A DNA stretch of 64,000 nt from Coenobita brevimanus (GCA_032717465.1 CM064713.1:15368065-15432064), one strand, 5' to 3'; shown: positions 28,636 through 38,929, counted from the first letter of the stretch. A program made the numbers and translations. Notes: a model not told the origin generated them from the sequence alone.

Positions 28636-28665
28636 GGCGTCTAGCAATAGATAGATAGATAGTAA

Positions 28666-29209
28666 AGGCGTCAAAGGTCAAGGTCATATGGGGTCGACTT
28701 AGTTTATCTTTGGTCTCATTTCAACCCACTATGAACCTTATAGAGGTTGAATGTCGAGTCCATGTGCAAAGCTTTGCGTCGACAGCTCGGAGACCAGTTT
28801 TTCGGCGTTTCATTATTACTCTTTATTCCACTTCAGGTGACTTTACACTGAGTGGCAAGCCTAATGGTTTCCTGTAAATCAGGGAACCATTTACAACGTT
28901 GGGTGGTCACTATATGATCAGATAAGGAGGTGATGAGCCTGCCATTCACTACACGGGATGGCCCTACAGAGGCAATTGCTTGCCTGTGATTGATGGATCT
29001 GCTCACCCAGACAGACTAGGCCTTGATCACCAACAACTTTCAACAGAATAAAATTGCCTGACCTTACCTGAAATAAAATACTAGAGTTTTTCCTATCATG
29101 AGCAAGTTAACATGCCAGAAACATTCCGATGAGGAAGGGGTTGTAGCGCGTCTACCTAAATCATCCGATTCGAATGTGATATATAACGGTACCAGAGGGC
29201 GACAGGAAG
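28666..29209. other. Non-coding right-arm DNA
   Basis: Close inverted counterpart of about 16640-17200, including the 'aatggtttcctg' hairpin at 28867-28897. No coding signal. Confidence 0.6.
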
Positions 29210-29790
29210 GGGGACCAGATGACACGAACGGGGACGAGGTGGGGGTGGAAGGATGGGGCAGAGGATGAGAAGTGATGAGGGTGTGAGAAGGAATGGAGGT
29301 TCAGAGTGGAGTTGGAGGGTGTGGGAGGGATGGAGGGCGGAGGAGGGAAGGAGGAGGAGGATGGGGGAGGGATTGGAAGATAGGTGGAAGGTAAGGAGGG
29401 GGAGTAAGGTTGGGGAGGACTAGAGATAGGGAAGGAAGGGTTGGGGAGAAATACATATGGGAAAGGGAGGAAAGCGGTAGTGGTTTGGAGGGGTTGACAC
29501 CTGGGGAGAGGGAGGGAGAAAGGGATGGACAGAGAGAAGCGGGAGCGAGGGAGGGTATGGGAAGCGGTGGTGGGTTGGGGAGGGGATGAGAAAGGAAGGT
29601 GGGGGAGGGATTGAATGAGGAGGGTTGGAGAAGTATTGAGAAAAGGGGGTGGGGGAGATGATGGGGAAGGAAGGTGGGGGAGGGGTTGTGGAAGGAAGGT
29701 TGGGAGGGGTTGAGGAGGAAAAGTGGGGAGGTGTTAGGGAAGGGGGGCGGGGGAGATGTTGGGGGAGGAAGGTGTCGGTAGAGTAAATTG
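29210..29790. repeat. Long polypurine tract
   Basis: Nearly 600 bp of G/A-rich sequence on the plus strand, with GGGGAGG and GGAAGG words. It is the counterpart of the polypyrimidine tract at 16090-16625. Open frames on the minus strand (Pro/Ser rich) are compositional. Confidence 0.8.
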
Positions 29791-30015
29791 AGGGTCTACT
29801 AGGAAGAAGTATGTTGCAACGAGTGCCTGATACATAAATAAGAAGCAATTGATTATGTGTTGGGCCACCGCATGACACACCACCACCACGGAATTTCGAA
29901 ATCGCATGATCGATCACCAGATGTATACTAGAGTTAGTTTGTTTACATCTGACAACGATACCTAGCCTCTTTCAGCTCAGTTGATGGCCAGGTGTAATCA
30001 AATTGGAGGGTAAAT
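29791..30015. other. Non-coding right-arm DNA
   Basis: Mirrors 15884-16089. No coding signal. Confidence 0.5.
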
Positions 30016-30207
30016 TTGACTAGTAACCAAGGAGACTCAATCTTACCCCTTATTAACGCTCACCGAGTTTTCTGCAATCTCGACAGTATTCAAGCTGTGC
30101 GAGTGATCCAGTTCCCTCAGATTAAAACATACCGACTTATACCTCCTTCAATCCAACGACGTCTCTACATTATTCCTGAAGGCCGCAGACTATTTTATTT
30201 AGCTTAG
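30016..30207 (+). other. 63-codon open frame shared by both arms
   Basis: The inverted copy of the frame at 15692-15883, differing at two residues (Asn for Asp, Thr for Pro). No domain recognised and no upstream promoter signal evident. Probably fortuitous. Confidence 0.3.
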
Positions 30208-30344
30208 GAGAGACTACTCAAACTAAAGTGCTATATATACCCCTCATTAACCCCTTCGTTACTGTGGCACACTCTTAGGCTAAAATGAATCCCGTGGCCT
30301 GTGTTTGTAATTAATTCTTATGGCAATTAGATATTTTGATTCAC

Positions 30345-30560
30345 CTTAGGAGACCCATGTGAAGAGAATGGAGAACGAGAGATTGACTAGGAGAGTGTAC
30401 GGTATGTGAATGAGGTAGAAGGGAAGGGGGAGACCGAGGAGAATATGGAGAGATGGGAAGGAGAGATATACAAGTGTAAGGAGGGGGCTGAGCTTGAGAA
30501 AGGGCGGCTTGATGGAGAAGGACAGAATGACTTGAAGGTGATTCGTCTGTAGACATCCCT
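30345..30560 (+). pseudogene. Fossil RTE-type RT C-terminus (right arm)
   Basis: Reads like the R-M-E-N-E-R-L ... G-R-P-R-R-I-W end of RTE polymerases, with stops. It is the counterpart of 15340-15560 and parallels 28420-28580 of the intact element at much lower identity. Confidence 0.55.
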
Positions 30561-30703
30561 TCCTTTATCTAGGCGTATAGGTATAGACAGTCAGATATAC
30601 TCGTATAAAAGAGTGTCCTGTAGGATGAATCTAATCCCTATCATGCTAAAAATCAATCCTAAGCTGACTAATACCATGAGGAGATGGTAAAAATACGGTA
30701 TAG

Positions 30704-30739
<36 letters not shown>

Positions 30740-31110
30740 GGGGAGATGGAGAAGAAGAAGAAGAAGATGAAAAGAAGAAGAAGAAGAGGAAGACTAAGAA
30801 GACGAAGAAGAAGATAACGTAGAAGACGAAGAAGAAAGAGAGGAAAGAAAGAATCGCAGAAACAGCTGGACTGAATGGATTAAAAATTAAAGAACATTGT
30901 GAAAATCAGGCCTTGACTTTATGACGATCGTTTGTAAAAGCCACGATGATACTCTCTTCACTACCAGTACGTCACTAACATTTCGTTCTTGCTACGAATA
31001 GACGAGTTTAACCAGCTTGAGAGATGGTTTTCAAGCTGAATGATGTCTGGAGGCAGCAGGAATAATCTGAAAAAATATCGTCATCGCAGTGAAAGAACCA
31101 AAACAAATCT

Positions 31111-31113
<3 letters not shown>
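30561..31113. other. Non-coding right-arm DNA with GA-rich tract
   Basis: Includes 'cagacagacagacag' (30715-30738) and a GAAGAAGAA-rich purine tract (30740-30850), the eroded equivalent of the left-arm CT run. No gene. Confidence 0.6.

Positions 31114-31142
<29 letters not shown>
31114..31142. repeat. (CT)n microsatellite
   Basis: Pure CT run, the counterpart of the GA run at 14840-14863. Confidence 0.9.
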
Positions 31143-31147
<5 letters not shown>

Positions 31148-31722
31148 AAGGCTCTATTTACTGTAGGAAGCAGGCTAACAATATGCAATGGTCATCATAT
31201 CTGGTGTTTAAATACGCCTTACCTGTCTCAGATTCCCATTGATCTACATTCCTTCCCACTCTCATCACCTTCATTGTCATATTCACTCACTCCTTCTTCT
31301 TTCATTTCCCACCGTCACTACCTTCTCTTTATTTACTTACTCTCACACTTCTCATTTATCCCTTTCTAATACATTTATAATCACTTGTTCCAGTCGTCTT
31401 CTCTCATCATCCACACACATTAATCCCACACATTCTTTACCGTTAATATGATCACTTCCTCCATCCGTTTTCACTCATCTTCAGTTACGCTCACGCAGTC
31501 TCTGTCTCGTCTTTTAATATACTCTTCTTCCCTTGCTTGCAATTTCACTATCATCTAACTTACTCCTTCACCTAACATATTTCTGATGCTGGAGAGAGGC
31601 ACCTTCACCTGGTGGCACTGATATACCCGGGCAGTAGTGTCGAAATCAACAGTCACTGAGCCACCTTGTGTCCACGTACTGTACATACACGCATACCCAT
31701 AAATTCAGCTCATTATTTCTCT

Positions 31723-31723
<1 letters not shown>
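31143..31723. other. Non-coding right-arm DNA
   Basis: Inverted counterpart of about 14265-14840. No supported coding region. Confidence 0.55.

Positions 31724-31815
<92 letters not shown>
31724..31815. repeat. (CA)n microsatellite
   Basis: Uninterrupted CA for about 90 bp, twice the length of its left-arm partner (14223-14264). Confidence 0.92.
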
Positions 31816-31816
<1 letters not shown>

Positions 31817-32576
31817 ATTGATCCTGTCCATAATTTATCACAATCCTTTTTTTCGTCAAGATACGCTGAAGCATGTGGTACCAATGGAATATGTCTGACC
31901 TGTCTGTCTCATGCTGACTACACTACTCTGTCGGATAAAGGCTGGTCACATCTACTTTTCTTCTATGCATACGACTCTTGGCATAGGCCTCAACAGCCCG
32001 ATCCCAGCATTCCTCCTACGTACCACACACTACCATATGTCGACACTTCGGCTCTAACACCCACCGTCTATTGTGAATGCATGCGAGGGCTGTCTCATAC
32101 AGGACTGGCGTATTAGTGGGGATGGTTTTATATGTCGGCGGGTCTTCTGGTGCATCAGCAAGTCTACTTTAACGAAGTTCAAGACCTTGCCCTAGCCGAT
32201 ATTTGAACACAAGTCCAATGAAACGGCTGACAACCACTCTGCTAATTGGACCAACGACTCCCTCTAGTACTGCAAATGTCCTATAAATGACTGTAAAAAA
32301 TTAGGTGTTTCAGTATACTGCACGTTGCCGCTGTCAAGCTTAATAACATCGTTAATGAGAAAACTGAAAGGCACCGACTTTGCCTTTGATCAGCAGCTGC
32401 TATATTGGTTTCACCTTAACTTGACCAAAATTGTCATTTCCCTGATTTGAACATTAGAATGTTACAGCTGCCACGAAAAAATGCTATGGAAAGAAAGTAG
32501 AGCCTTAGCACTGTGGTTTTATGCCAATGGACTGCGTGAAATAAAGAGAGAAACCTGTTTTGTACACAGGGAAAAT
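31816..32576. other. Non-coding right-arm DNA
   Basis: Inverted counterpart of about 13500-14220. Nothing coding. Confidence 0.55.
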
Positions 32577-32590
32577 CACCCAATATATTG

Positions 32591-32661
32591 CCAATATGCC
32601 GGGAATCGAACCTGGGACTCTCAGGTGAGAGCCAGACGGCATACTATTACACCACGACCAG
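32591..32661 (-). pseudogene. tRNA-Glu-like sequence
   Basis: On the minus strand there is an A-box-like TGGTGTAATAG, an anticodon loop CTCTCAC (CUC, glutamate) and a perfect B-box core GGTTCGATTCC within a good T-arm. The acceptor and anticodon stems do not pair properly. I therefore call it a tRNA-derived repeat or pseudogene, not a working tRNA gene. The internal Pol III promoter could still be active. Confidence 0.6.
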
Positions 32662-32684
32662 ATGACAATGTTAAATAACTTTTA

Positions 32685-32757
32685 CCTGGTCGTGGTTTAG
32701 TGGTATGCTGCCTGGCTCTCACCTGAGAGTCCCGGGTTGGATTCCCGGCATATTGGT
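32685..32757 (+). pseudogene. tRNA-Glu-like sequence
   Basis: The inverted partner of 32591-32661. The T-arm stem is CCGGG/CCCGG but the loop reads TTGGATT, so the B box is damaged (GG for CG). The anticodon loop is the same, CTCTCAC. Confidence 0.58.
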
Positions 32758-32770
32758 AATATATTGGGTG

Positions 32771-33109
32771 CGTGAAATAAGATACAAGAAGACGAAAAAC
32801 AGGGCCTAGTTAAGGTGAAATAGCTATTAGTGCTAAATTTACTGCTAAACTACGATAGCTATAATGGAGGCGATATCACTGCTGAAATAGCTGTAATAAA
32901 GGCTGTATTACTGATAAAAGAGTTGTAATGGAGGCCGTGTTACTGCTAAAATAGCTATAATGGAGGCCTTATTACTAATAAAGCAGATATATTGAAGTCT
33001 GTATTACTGATTAAATAGCTATAATGGAGTCCAGATTACGGCTTAAATAGCTATAACAGAGGTCTAATTACTGCTAAAGAGACCCACTGTCAGGTTGCCC
33101 ATGGTACCC
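32771..33109. repeat. ~45-bp imperfect tandem repeat (right arm)
   Basis: Units such as 'aatagctataatggaggc' and 'ctgctaaaatagctataa'. The inverted counterpart is at 13210-13470. Confidence 0.72.
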
Positions 33110-33345
33110 ACCAGATCACACTTCCACACTCACAGATGGATTCAGGGTCACACTTCCGCAACCACAGACTCACCCAGGGCCACACTTCCACACCTACAGA
33201 CGCACCCGGCATCACACTTCCACACCTGTACATGCATCCAGGATCACACTTCCACACCTGTACATGCATCCAGGATCACACTTCCACACCCTTAGACGCA
33301 CCCAGGATCGTATTTTCACATCCATAGAGGCACCCATGATCACAC
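33110..33345 (-). repeat. ~30-bp minisatellite (right arm end)
   Basis: Units of 'cacttccacacctgtaca' plus 'tgcatccaggatca' type, with two perfect tandem copies at 33220-33285. Counterpart of 12935-13190. The inverted duplication ends here. Confidence 0.82.
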
Positions 33346-33364
33346 TTCCACACTGCAGACGCAC

Positions 33365-34195
33365 TGAAATTTTCAAGCCACCGGGCGACCACCCTGCCCA
33401 CCAATCCCGGCCATCCATCCTCCCCATGCAAGAATACCACCCACCAAGGTCACTTAATACCAACCAACACATCCACACACTCACCTACCAAACCTGAACC
33501 CAACCAGCCACCAAACCCACTAACCCATCCACCCACCCAGAGCACCCCGGCCACACAATCTTATCAGCTCCCTTGGCGACCCACTATGCCCACTCACCCA
33601 GGCGACCCACTTTGCTGACACATCCCGATGACCCATCATGTCCACACATTACGACGACCCATCTTGCCCACCAGCCCCGGCCATTCACCCTGCCCACCAA
33701 CTATTGCCACCCAAGCTGCCCATCCAACAATGCCATCCAACACATCCGCCCACCGAATCATCCAACTATACTCACCCACCTCTCCCAAAATACTCGCCTA
33801 CCCAGCCTACCTACCCCACCCTAGGAACCCAGCCATCCTATCCACCTACTTCTTTGACCGACTCACCAGCCCATTCACATGTCCAACAACCCTTCTTACC
33901 CAACCCAATTAACTTTCCCATCCCACCCACCCACGAACCCCACTCATCAACCAAACTCATCCTATCCAAACCTAACTTCCACCAATCCAGCCACTCACCC
34001 ACCCAGCCCACCCCACTCATCCACTCACCAACACATCTGTCCTTCAACCCACCCCAGGCCATGCCACACATTCCGTCCAACCAACCCACCCCACCTTTAC
34101 AAAAAAATCTGCTCAACCATCCTGGCGATGCACCAAATCACCACACCTACCAGTCCAACTTCATCCATCCCACTCCCCCAACCAACTGACTTCAG
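33365..34195. repeat. CCCACC-rich minisatellite, arm of second inverted repeat
   Basis: Irregular CCCACC/GCCCACC units, including 'ggcgacccact' blocks. It matches the reverse complement of 35860-36735 in several blocks, for example 'cctgaaccca' ... 'ccagccaccaaaccca'. I estimate 75-80% identity by eye. The proline/histidine-rich frames are compositional. Confidence 0.7.
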
Positions 34196-34196
34196 T

Positions 34197-34229
<33 letters not shown>

Positions 34230-34233
34230 CACA
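34196..34233. repeat. (CA)n microsatellite
   Basis: CA run with one CG interruption. Confidence 0.88.
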
Positions 34234-34576
34234 GGTTCGCAACGACTTCACCCAGTAATCATCCTCTCTTGTTTTTTCTCCAAGGGAGATTAGTCCTAAG
34301 TGCTACAAATTACTCTTTGATGGTTGACTGTATAACCACTCAACATTATGGCCAGCAAGCAATAATGCATAGTTATGATATTTAATATTTTGCCAAATTA
34401 TCCGTTCATTAATACTATTGCCTACCAGTCCTGTATGAGACAGCCCTAGCATTTATTCAATATGGACGGTGGGTGTTAGCGCCGAAGTGGTGACATGTAG
34501 AGGTGTATGGTATGTAGGAGGACTGCTGGGCCTTGATAGCAGGCTGTGAAGCCTTTGCCCAGAGCTGGACACATAA

Positions 34577-34579
<3 letters not shown>
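34234..34579. other. Non-coding DNA with dispersed repeat copy
   Basis: 34430-34575 is a same-orientation copy of 13935-14085 ('gacggtgggtgttagcgcc'); an inverted one lies at 31995-32115. The rest is unassigned. Confidence 0.6.

Positions 34580-34662
<83 letters not shown>
34580..34662. repeat. (TA)n microsatellite
   Basis: Uninterrupted TA for over 80 bp. Confidence 0.92.
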
Positions 34663-34665
<3 letters not shown>

Positions 34666-35053
34666 TGGAAGCCTAATGGAAATTCATCCATAGCATATCT
34701 ACAATAAAGGTTGAATATCGAATACCAGAGTCTACATACTAGGCAAGCTGTTATTAAAATGCTACTTGACATTTCCATTTCTCATACACCCCCTTCACCG
34801 TCCCCAAATCTTCCCTTCTCACCCTACCTCCTTTCCCACCTCTTTGCCTCGCCTTGCTGGCTTCATTTGCCTATGTCAGCTGACACAGACAAATGATGCC
34901 TACAGAAGTCTTCACACGCTATAAATACTATCTCGTTTTCATTCCTGCCTTAAAAAGGAAGCAACAGTGTTGTATGGAACTAGTCTCTGACAAGTATGTT
35001 GATTTATACCCTCTCCTGAATGATTTATACAATCCTTAACTTGAAAGTGGATT

Positions 35054-35057
<4 letters not shown>
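34663..35057. other. Unassigned non-coding DNA
   Basis: Nothing recognised. Confidence 0.4.

Positions 35058-35096
<39 letters not shown>
35058..35096. repeat. (GT)n microsatellite
   Basis: Pure GT run. Confidence 0.9.
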
Positions 35097-35098
<2 letters not shown>

Positions 35099-35560
35099 AA
35101 CTTTGGGCATAAACCAAACAACCTCTTGCCTGGGATCTACAAGTCTTACATGTCACACACCGATCACCCTTTACAACACTGGATATTTATATTACTAGTG
35201 TGGACACGTTTCATAAGTTGTAACACAGAATAATTTTCGGTAACTTTATTTAACCTGCCTGTCAACTCACTGGAGTGCGAAACTGTCCCTGTATAGTATA
35301 AGAGATGGTATGCCAGCAGAAATTCAAAGGATCTTAGAGGCTAATTCCTCCAAAATATAGTGCAGTATAGATGTTGTCAAGTACACACTTGACTATATCC
35401 TATAGCACTGACCACACAGACTGTTTTCACTTCCCTCAACACTAAGTTACTGAACACAACTCCCCACTTCTAATCATATACTCGTCATATCCCTTTACGA
35501 TATAGTCCCACACACACACGAAAGCGCGAACGAAATATCGCTTTGTAAGACGTGCACGTA
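35097..35560. other. Unassigned non-coding DNA
   Basis: Nothing recognised. Confidence 0.4.
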
Positions 35561-35760
35561 TGTTTGTGTGTGTGTGTGTGTGTGTCTGTCCCTGGGTGTG
35601 TGCGGGTGTCTGTGTACGTTTGTAACTGTGTGTGTGCATATGTCTGTGTGTGTGCGTGTGTCTGTGCGTGCGTGTGTCTGAGTGTGTGCGCATGTGTGCG
35701 CGTGTGTCTGTATGTTTGTGCGTCTGCCTGTGTGAGCGCGCATGTCTGTCTGTGTGGGCA
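35561..35760. repeat. Imperfect TG-rich tract
   Basis: TGTGTG interrupted by TCTG, CGTG and CATG words; an eroded TG microsatellite. The Cys/Val-rich and His/Thr-rich frames here are artefacts of it. Confidence 0.8.
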
Positions 35761-35788
35761 AGTTTCCTATGGTTTCTATTTTGCTGTG

Positions 35789-35789
<1 letters not shown>

Positions 35790-35835
<46 letters not shown>
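35790..35835. repeat. (CT)n microsatellite
   Basis: Pure CT run at the inner edge of the second inverted repeat's right arm. Confidence 0.9.
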
Positions 35836-35836
<1 letters not shown>

Positions 35837-35859
35837 GTGTGTGTGCATTGGAGTCAGTC

Positions 35860-36735
35860 GGTTGGGTGGGTGGGATGGATTAAATTGGATTGGTGGGTGT
35901 GGTGGTTCGGTGCATCACTGAGGTGGGTGGGCAGGATGGTTGGTAAGGGTGGGGTGGGATGGATGGGTGGGATGCGTGGAGTGGCTTGGGCTGGACTGTA
36001 GGGGCAGATGGGTTGGTTAGTGGATGCGTGGGCTGGGCTGGGTGGGAGAGTGGCTGGATCGGTGAGTGGTCGGGGAGAAGGAAGAGGTCGGTAAGTTAGG
36101 TTTTGATGGAATGAGTTAGGTGGATGAGTGAGGCTCGAATGGGTGTGTGGGATGGGAGGTGAACTGGGTTGGATAAGCAGGGTGTTTGGGCATGTGGATG
36201 GGCGATTGGGTCGGTGGATGGAGTTGGTGGGTACAGTGGGAGGGTTGAGTGAGTAAATGTGATGGATGTCATTGTTGGATGTGCAGGGTAGGTGGCATTC
36301 GTAGGTTGGGAGGGTGAGTGGTCAGGTTCGGTTGGCAGGTTGTGTCGTCGGAGTGTGTGGGCAGAGTGGGTCACCAAGGTGAGTGGGCACGGTGATCTCT
36401 AGGGTGGCTCAAAAGATAGCGTGGCCTGAGTGGTCTGGGTGGGTTGTTGGGTTTGTGGGTTTGGGGGCTGGATGGGTTCAGGGCGGGTAGGTGAGTGGGT
36501 GGATGTGCTGGGTGGCATTGTTAGCTGAGCTTTGTGGGAAGCATTCGTGGGTGGGCAGGGTTGATGGCCGGGATCGGTGGCCTGGGTGGGTCACCCAGGT
36601 GGCTGTGCGGGGTGAGTGGCTAGGGTGGGATGGGTGGGCTACGTTGGATGGGCTGAGTGGGTATGTTGATGAGTGGGTAGGTGGATGAGTGGGTAGGTAA
36701 TGGGTGGGAGGGTGGATGTGGCTCACCCAATGACG
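35860..36735. repeat. GGGTGG-rich minisatellite, arm of second inverted repeat
   Basis: Irregular GGTGGGTGG units on the plus strand, reverse-complementary in block order to 33365-34195. Many G2-G3 runs give G-quadruplex potential. Tryptophan/glycine-rich frames are compositional. Confidence 0.7.
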
Positions 36736-36985
36736 AGGCCGGAGAGGGACTTTTTTGGCTAATAATCATAACTATAACTTGTCAATGTTACAAGAATTTT
36801 AATATATCATTTAAAAGATGTTGGATTAATATTTAGAAGCCAAACTCCATACAATGGGGTCATTCTATTGAAATCTGCACAAACTTCAGTATAATTACTT
36901 CTCATGGAACTGAAAGTGGGTCTACGCACCTAACAGTTCGCCTAATAGTAGGATAAATGAAGGTACCGTATCGTCATCATACGTA
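36736..36985. other. Unassigned non-coding DNA
   Basis: AT-rich, nothing recognised. Confidence 0.4.
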
Positions 36986-37014
36986 ATCTAATCCTCTGTT
37001 GTCTCAAGAGAAGC

Positions 37015-37415
37015 GTAGGAACCTGGGGCTAGGCAAATTGGTCCTGACATTTAAGATGAGAGTGACCGCCCTCACTCATCCCTGAGTGGCATTACATGAG
37101 CAATAAACCCAACCATCCCTTGACACTGACACAAGCTCAGTCCGGTTGGAGTGCCTTAATTACCGCCTTAAACAACAGATGCTTTGGTTATATAGTTACC
37201 ACCCAGCTTAATAAATGGTTTCCTGGTGTACAGGAAACCATTTGGTTTGTCACTCAGTGTAGAGTCACCCATAGACAGAAAGAAAGAAAGAATGAAAGAT
37301 AGACATAAGAGGAAGAAAGGAAAGAGGGAAGGAAGAGAGGAAAGGGCATCCACCCGAGACCAGCACTACATCGAGTGAGTGGATGGTGAGCGCCCCCACC
37401 TACCACAATTACATG
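37015..37415 (+). repeat. Dispersed repeat, copy 1
   Basis: Shares 'ggggctaggcaaattgg', 'agatgagagtgacc', 'tcactcatccctgagtgg', 'catcgagtgagtggatgg' and 'gagcgcccccacctac' with 53395-53815, in the same order and orientation. It contains a perfect 13-bp palindrome at 37213-37243. It may be a non-autonomous transposon; I could not define its ends. Confidence 0.75.
37213..37243. repeat. Perfect 13-bp hairpin
   Basis: AAATGGTTTCCTG, five-base spacer GTGTA, then CAGGAAACCATTT. Slightly degenerate versions lie in both arms of the large inverted duplication (16937-16966 and 28867-28897). Confidence 0.85.
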
Positions 37416-37584
37416 CGGAAATACGGTATGTGAGAGTGAGAGAAGCTTCGGATCCCCGATCGATCCGCCTAATAAGTCAGGCTCTGGAGAGCATGAAGAG
37501 GGGGACGGGGGGGGGGGAGGCGATGGACGTGTGCGATTAACCGGCCTTCTAGCAGCAAACTACCCTGTTCCTTTATTAATAACT

Positions 37585-38335
37585 TGCAGGGGTACCTGGC
37601 GTTGCCCGGCCAAAAAGAACACTCTAGTCCTATTTCTTGCAGTTCAGTCTTTCTTTCTTCTCCAGAAAGACCATGTAACTCTTATGCTTCTGAGGAGGAA
37701 TTATAAGAAGTGCAGGAATTTTCTATTTCATTTTTCACAGACTAACTCACAGTATTTGCGCGCACTCGTCTACTGTTACAGGTGATCTCAAATGACCTCT
37801 GACCAGTGATCTCAAATGACCTTGGAAGTCAACCTCACATAGCCTATGTCCGAACTAGAGGTCGTGTGAGTCTCCATGCCAAAAGTTGGGCAATTGGGTC
37901 CAGTCTTCCAAGCGTGTATTACCAGTGACCTCAAATGACATTGGAGGTCAACCTCACATAGCCTTTGTCCAAACTGGAGGTCATGTGAGTCTCCATGCCA
38001 AAAATTGGGCTACTGGGTCCAATCATTCAAGCGTGTATTACTGGTGACCTCAAATGACCTCCAACCATTGACCTCAAATGACCTCAAAGGTGAGCCTCAC
38101 ATAGCCTATGACCGAACTCGAGGTCATGTGAGTCTCCATGCCAAACTTGGGTTGCAGGGGTACCTGGCGTTGCCCGGGCCAAAATGGCCTTAAATGGCCC
38201 AGATCTTAATTTTGACCCCCCTAAAACTATCCTTGGGTCACCCTGACTCATAATATTAACGGGCCTGGGGGTCTCTGGCCCTGGTTTGGGCGTGACTGAG
38301 GGACAGACAAACAAGCAATGTGGCTCTTTTATATA
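37585..38335 (+). repeat. Composite repeat with ~120-bp tandem units and GGCGTTGCCCGG motif
   Basis: Three tandem units carrying 'cctcacatagcctatg' and 'catgtgagtctccatgcc' begin near 37795, 37915 and 38045. The block 'ggggtacctggcgttgccc' occurs on both sides (37590 and 38157). The right end has 'gggacagacaaacaagc' followed by 'cttttatatatacag'. That layout resembles a widespread invertebrate repeat pattern, by recollection only. Confidence 0.6.
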
Positions 38336-38721
38336 TACAGATTATGACTGTACGTCATTAGGTCGGCTATGGCTGACTTTACCCTATTTGACTGACTTAA
38401 GCACATGAGATCTAGGGGGCGAGTAGGAGGTGCGTGATTCGCGGCTGCTGATTGGCCGCTTATGATGTCATTGCAACAGAAGCCAGATGACTGAAAATAT
38501 TTAGTTTTAAAAACTTTCCTCTTGTGTCCCTGGAAATAAAATAGGTGCTCATTGAAAAAAAAAAAAATGAATTTTACCTGTTTTTCTGTAAGACAAGATA
38601 ACAGCCTGAATCCTTGAATAACTAGAAATAAGCAAAGAATACTTACTATGTATAATAAATGATCATATCTTTATGTCGATGGCAACACTTAAATGGCTAG
38701 CGTGGAAAACCTTGAACAGAA

Positions 38722-38723
<2 letters not shown>
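38336..38723. other. Unassigned non-coding DNA
   Basis: Contains a short A-run (38555-38568). Nothing else recognised. Confidence 0.4.

Positions 38724-38767
<44 letters not shown>
38724..38767. repeat. (CT)n microsatellite
   Basis: Pure CT run. Confidence 0.9.
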
Positions 38768-38770
<3 letters not shown>

Positions 38771-38924
38771 GGACAGGGTGGCTCAGAGCTAGAGAGCCTG
38801 ACTCAAGACCATCGAGAGTACGCGCCCCGCCAGGGTAGCTGCCCTGCTGGGAGAAGTAAAGCTCTCCCATCACTTTTCGGGGCTATTTGAGAGATTAAGG
38901 TCCAGCTCGGGGAATTCATTTCTC

Positions 38925-38929
<5 letters not shown>
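38768..38929. other. Short segment between two CT runs
   Basis: Begins 'gggtggctcagagctag', which is reminiscent of a tRNA D-arm (A box). I find no matching B box, so a SINE origin is only a possibility. Confidence 0.3.

Larger units (their letters stand above)
25478..28665 (+). mobile_element. RTE-like LINE, nearly intact
   Basis: A 3.2-kb element with a 5' untranslated region of about 158 bp and one long frame (25636-28635) broken by a single TAG at 27097-27099. The 3' untranslated region is only ~30 bp and ends in (ATAG)n. A very short 3' UTR with a tetranucleotide tail is typical of RTE-type elements. It sits in a TGACCTTGACC repeat of the right arm. No clear target duplication is seen. 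Confidence 0.9.
32577..32770. repeat. Inverted repeat of tRNA-like sequence (85-bp arms, 23-bp loop)
   Basis: Arms 32577-32661 and 32685-32770 are near-perfect inverted copies, each containing a tRNA-Glu-like sequence. The left inverted-duplication arm has no equivalent here (compare 13465-13570), so this inserted after the duplication or was lost from the other arm. Confidence 0.82.
25258..33345. repeat. Right arm of large inverted duplication
   Basis: Reverse complement of 12935-17480, interrupted by the RTE-like LINE (25478-28665) and by a tRNA-like hairpin (32577-32770). At the LINE insertion about 60 bp of the arm seem to have been lost, judged against 17200-17260 of the left arm. Confidence 0.88.

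Noticed and set aside
32591..32757. Functional tRNA-Glu genes
   Set aside because: A and B boxes and the anticodon loop are good, but acceptor and anticodon stems do not pair, so these are better called tRNA-derived repeats.
12935..33345. Polinton or other giant transposon explaining the inverted duplication
   Set aside because: No integrase, polymerase B, protease or capsid gene lies between the arms apart from LINE genes, and no clean terminal repeat with a target duplication is seen.
33110..33345. CRISPR-like array
   Set aside because: The units are contiguous ~30-bp minisatellite repeats without unique spacers, in a eukaryotic context.
33638..34189. Pro/His/Thr-rich 183-codon frame
   Set aside because: Follows from the CCCACC minisatellite composition. 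Its start and stop are not conserved in the inverted partner.
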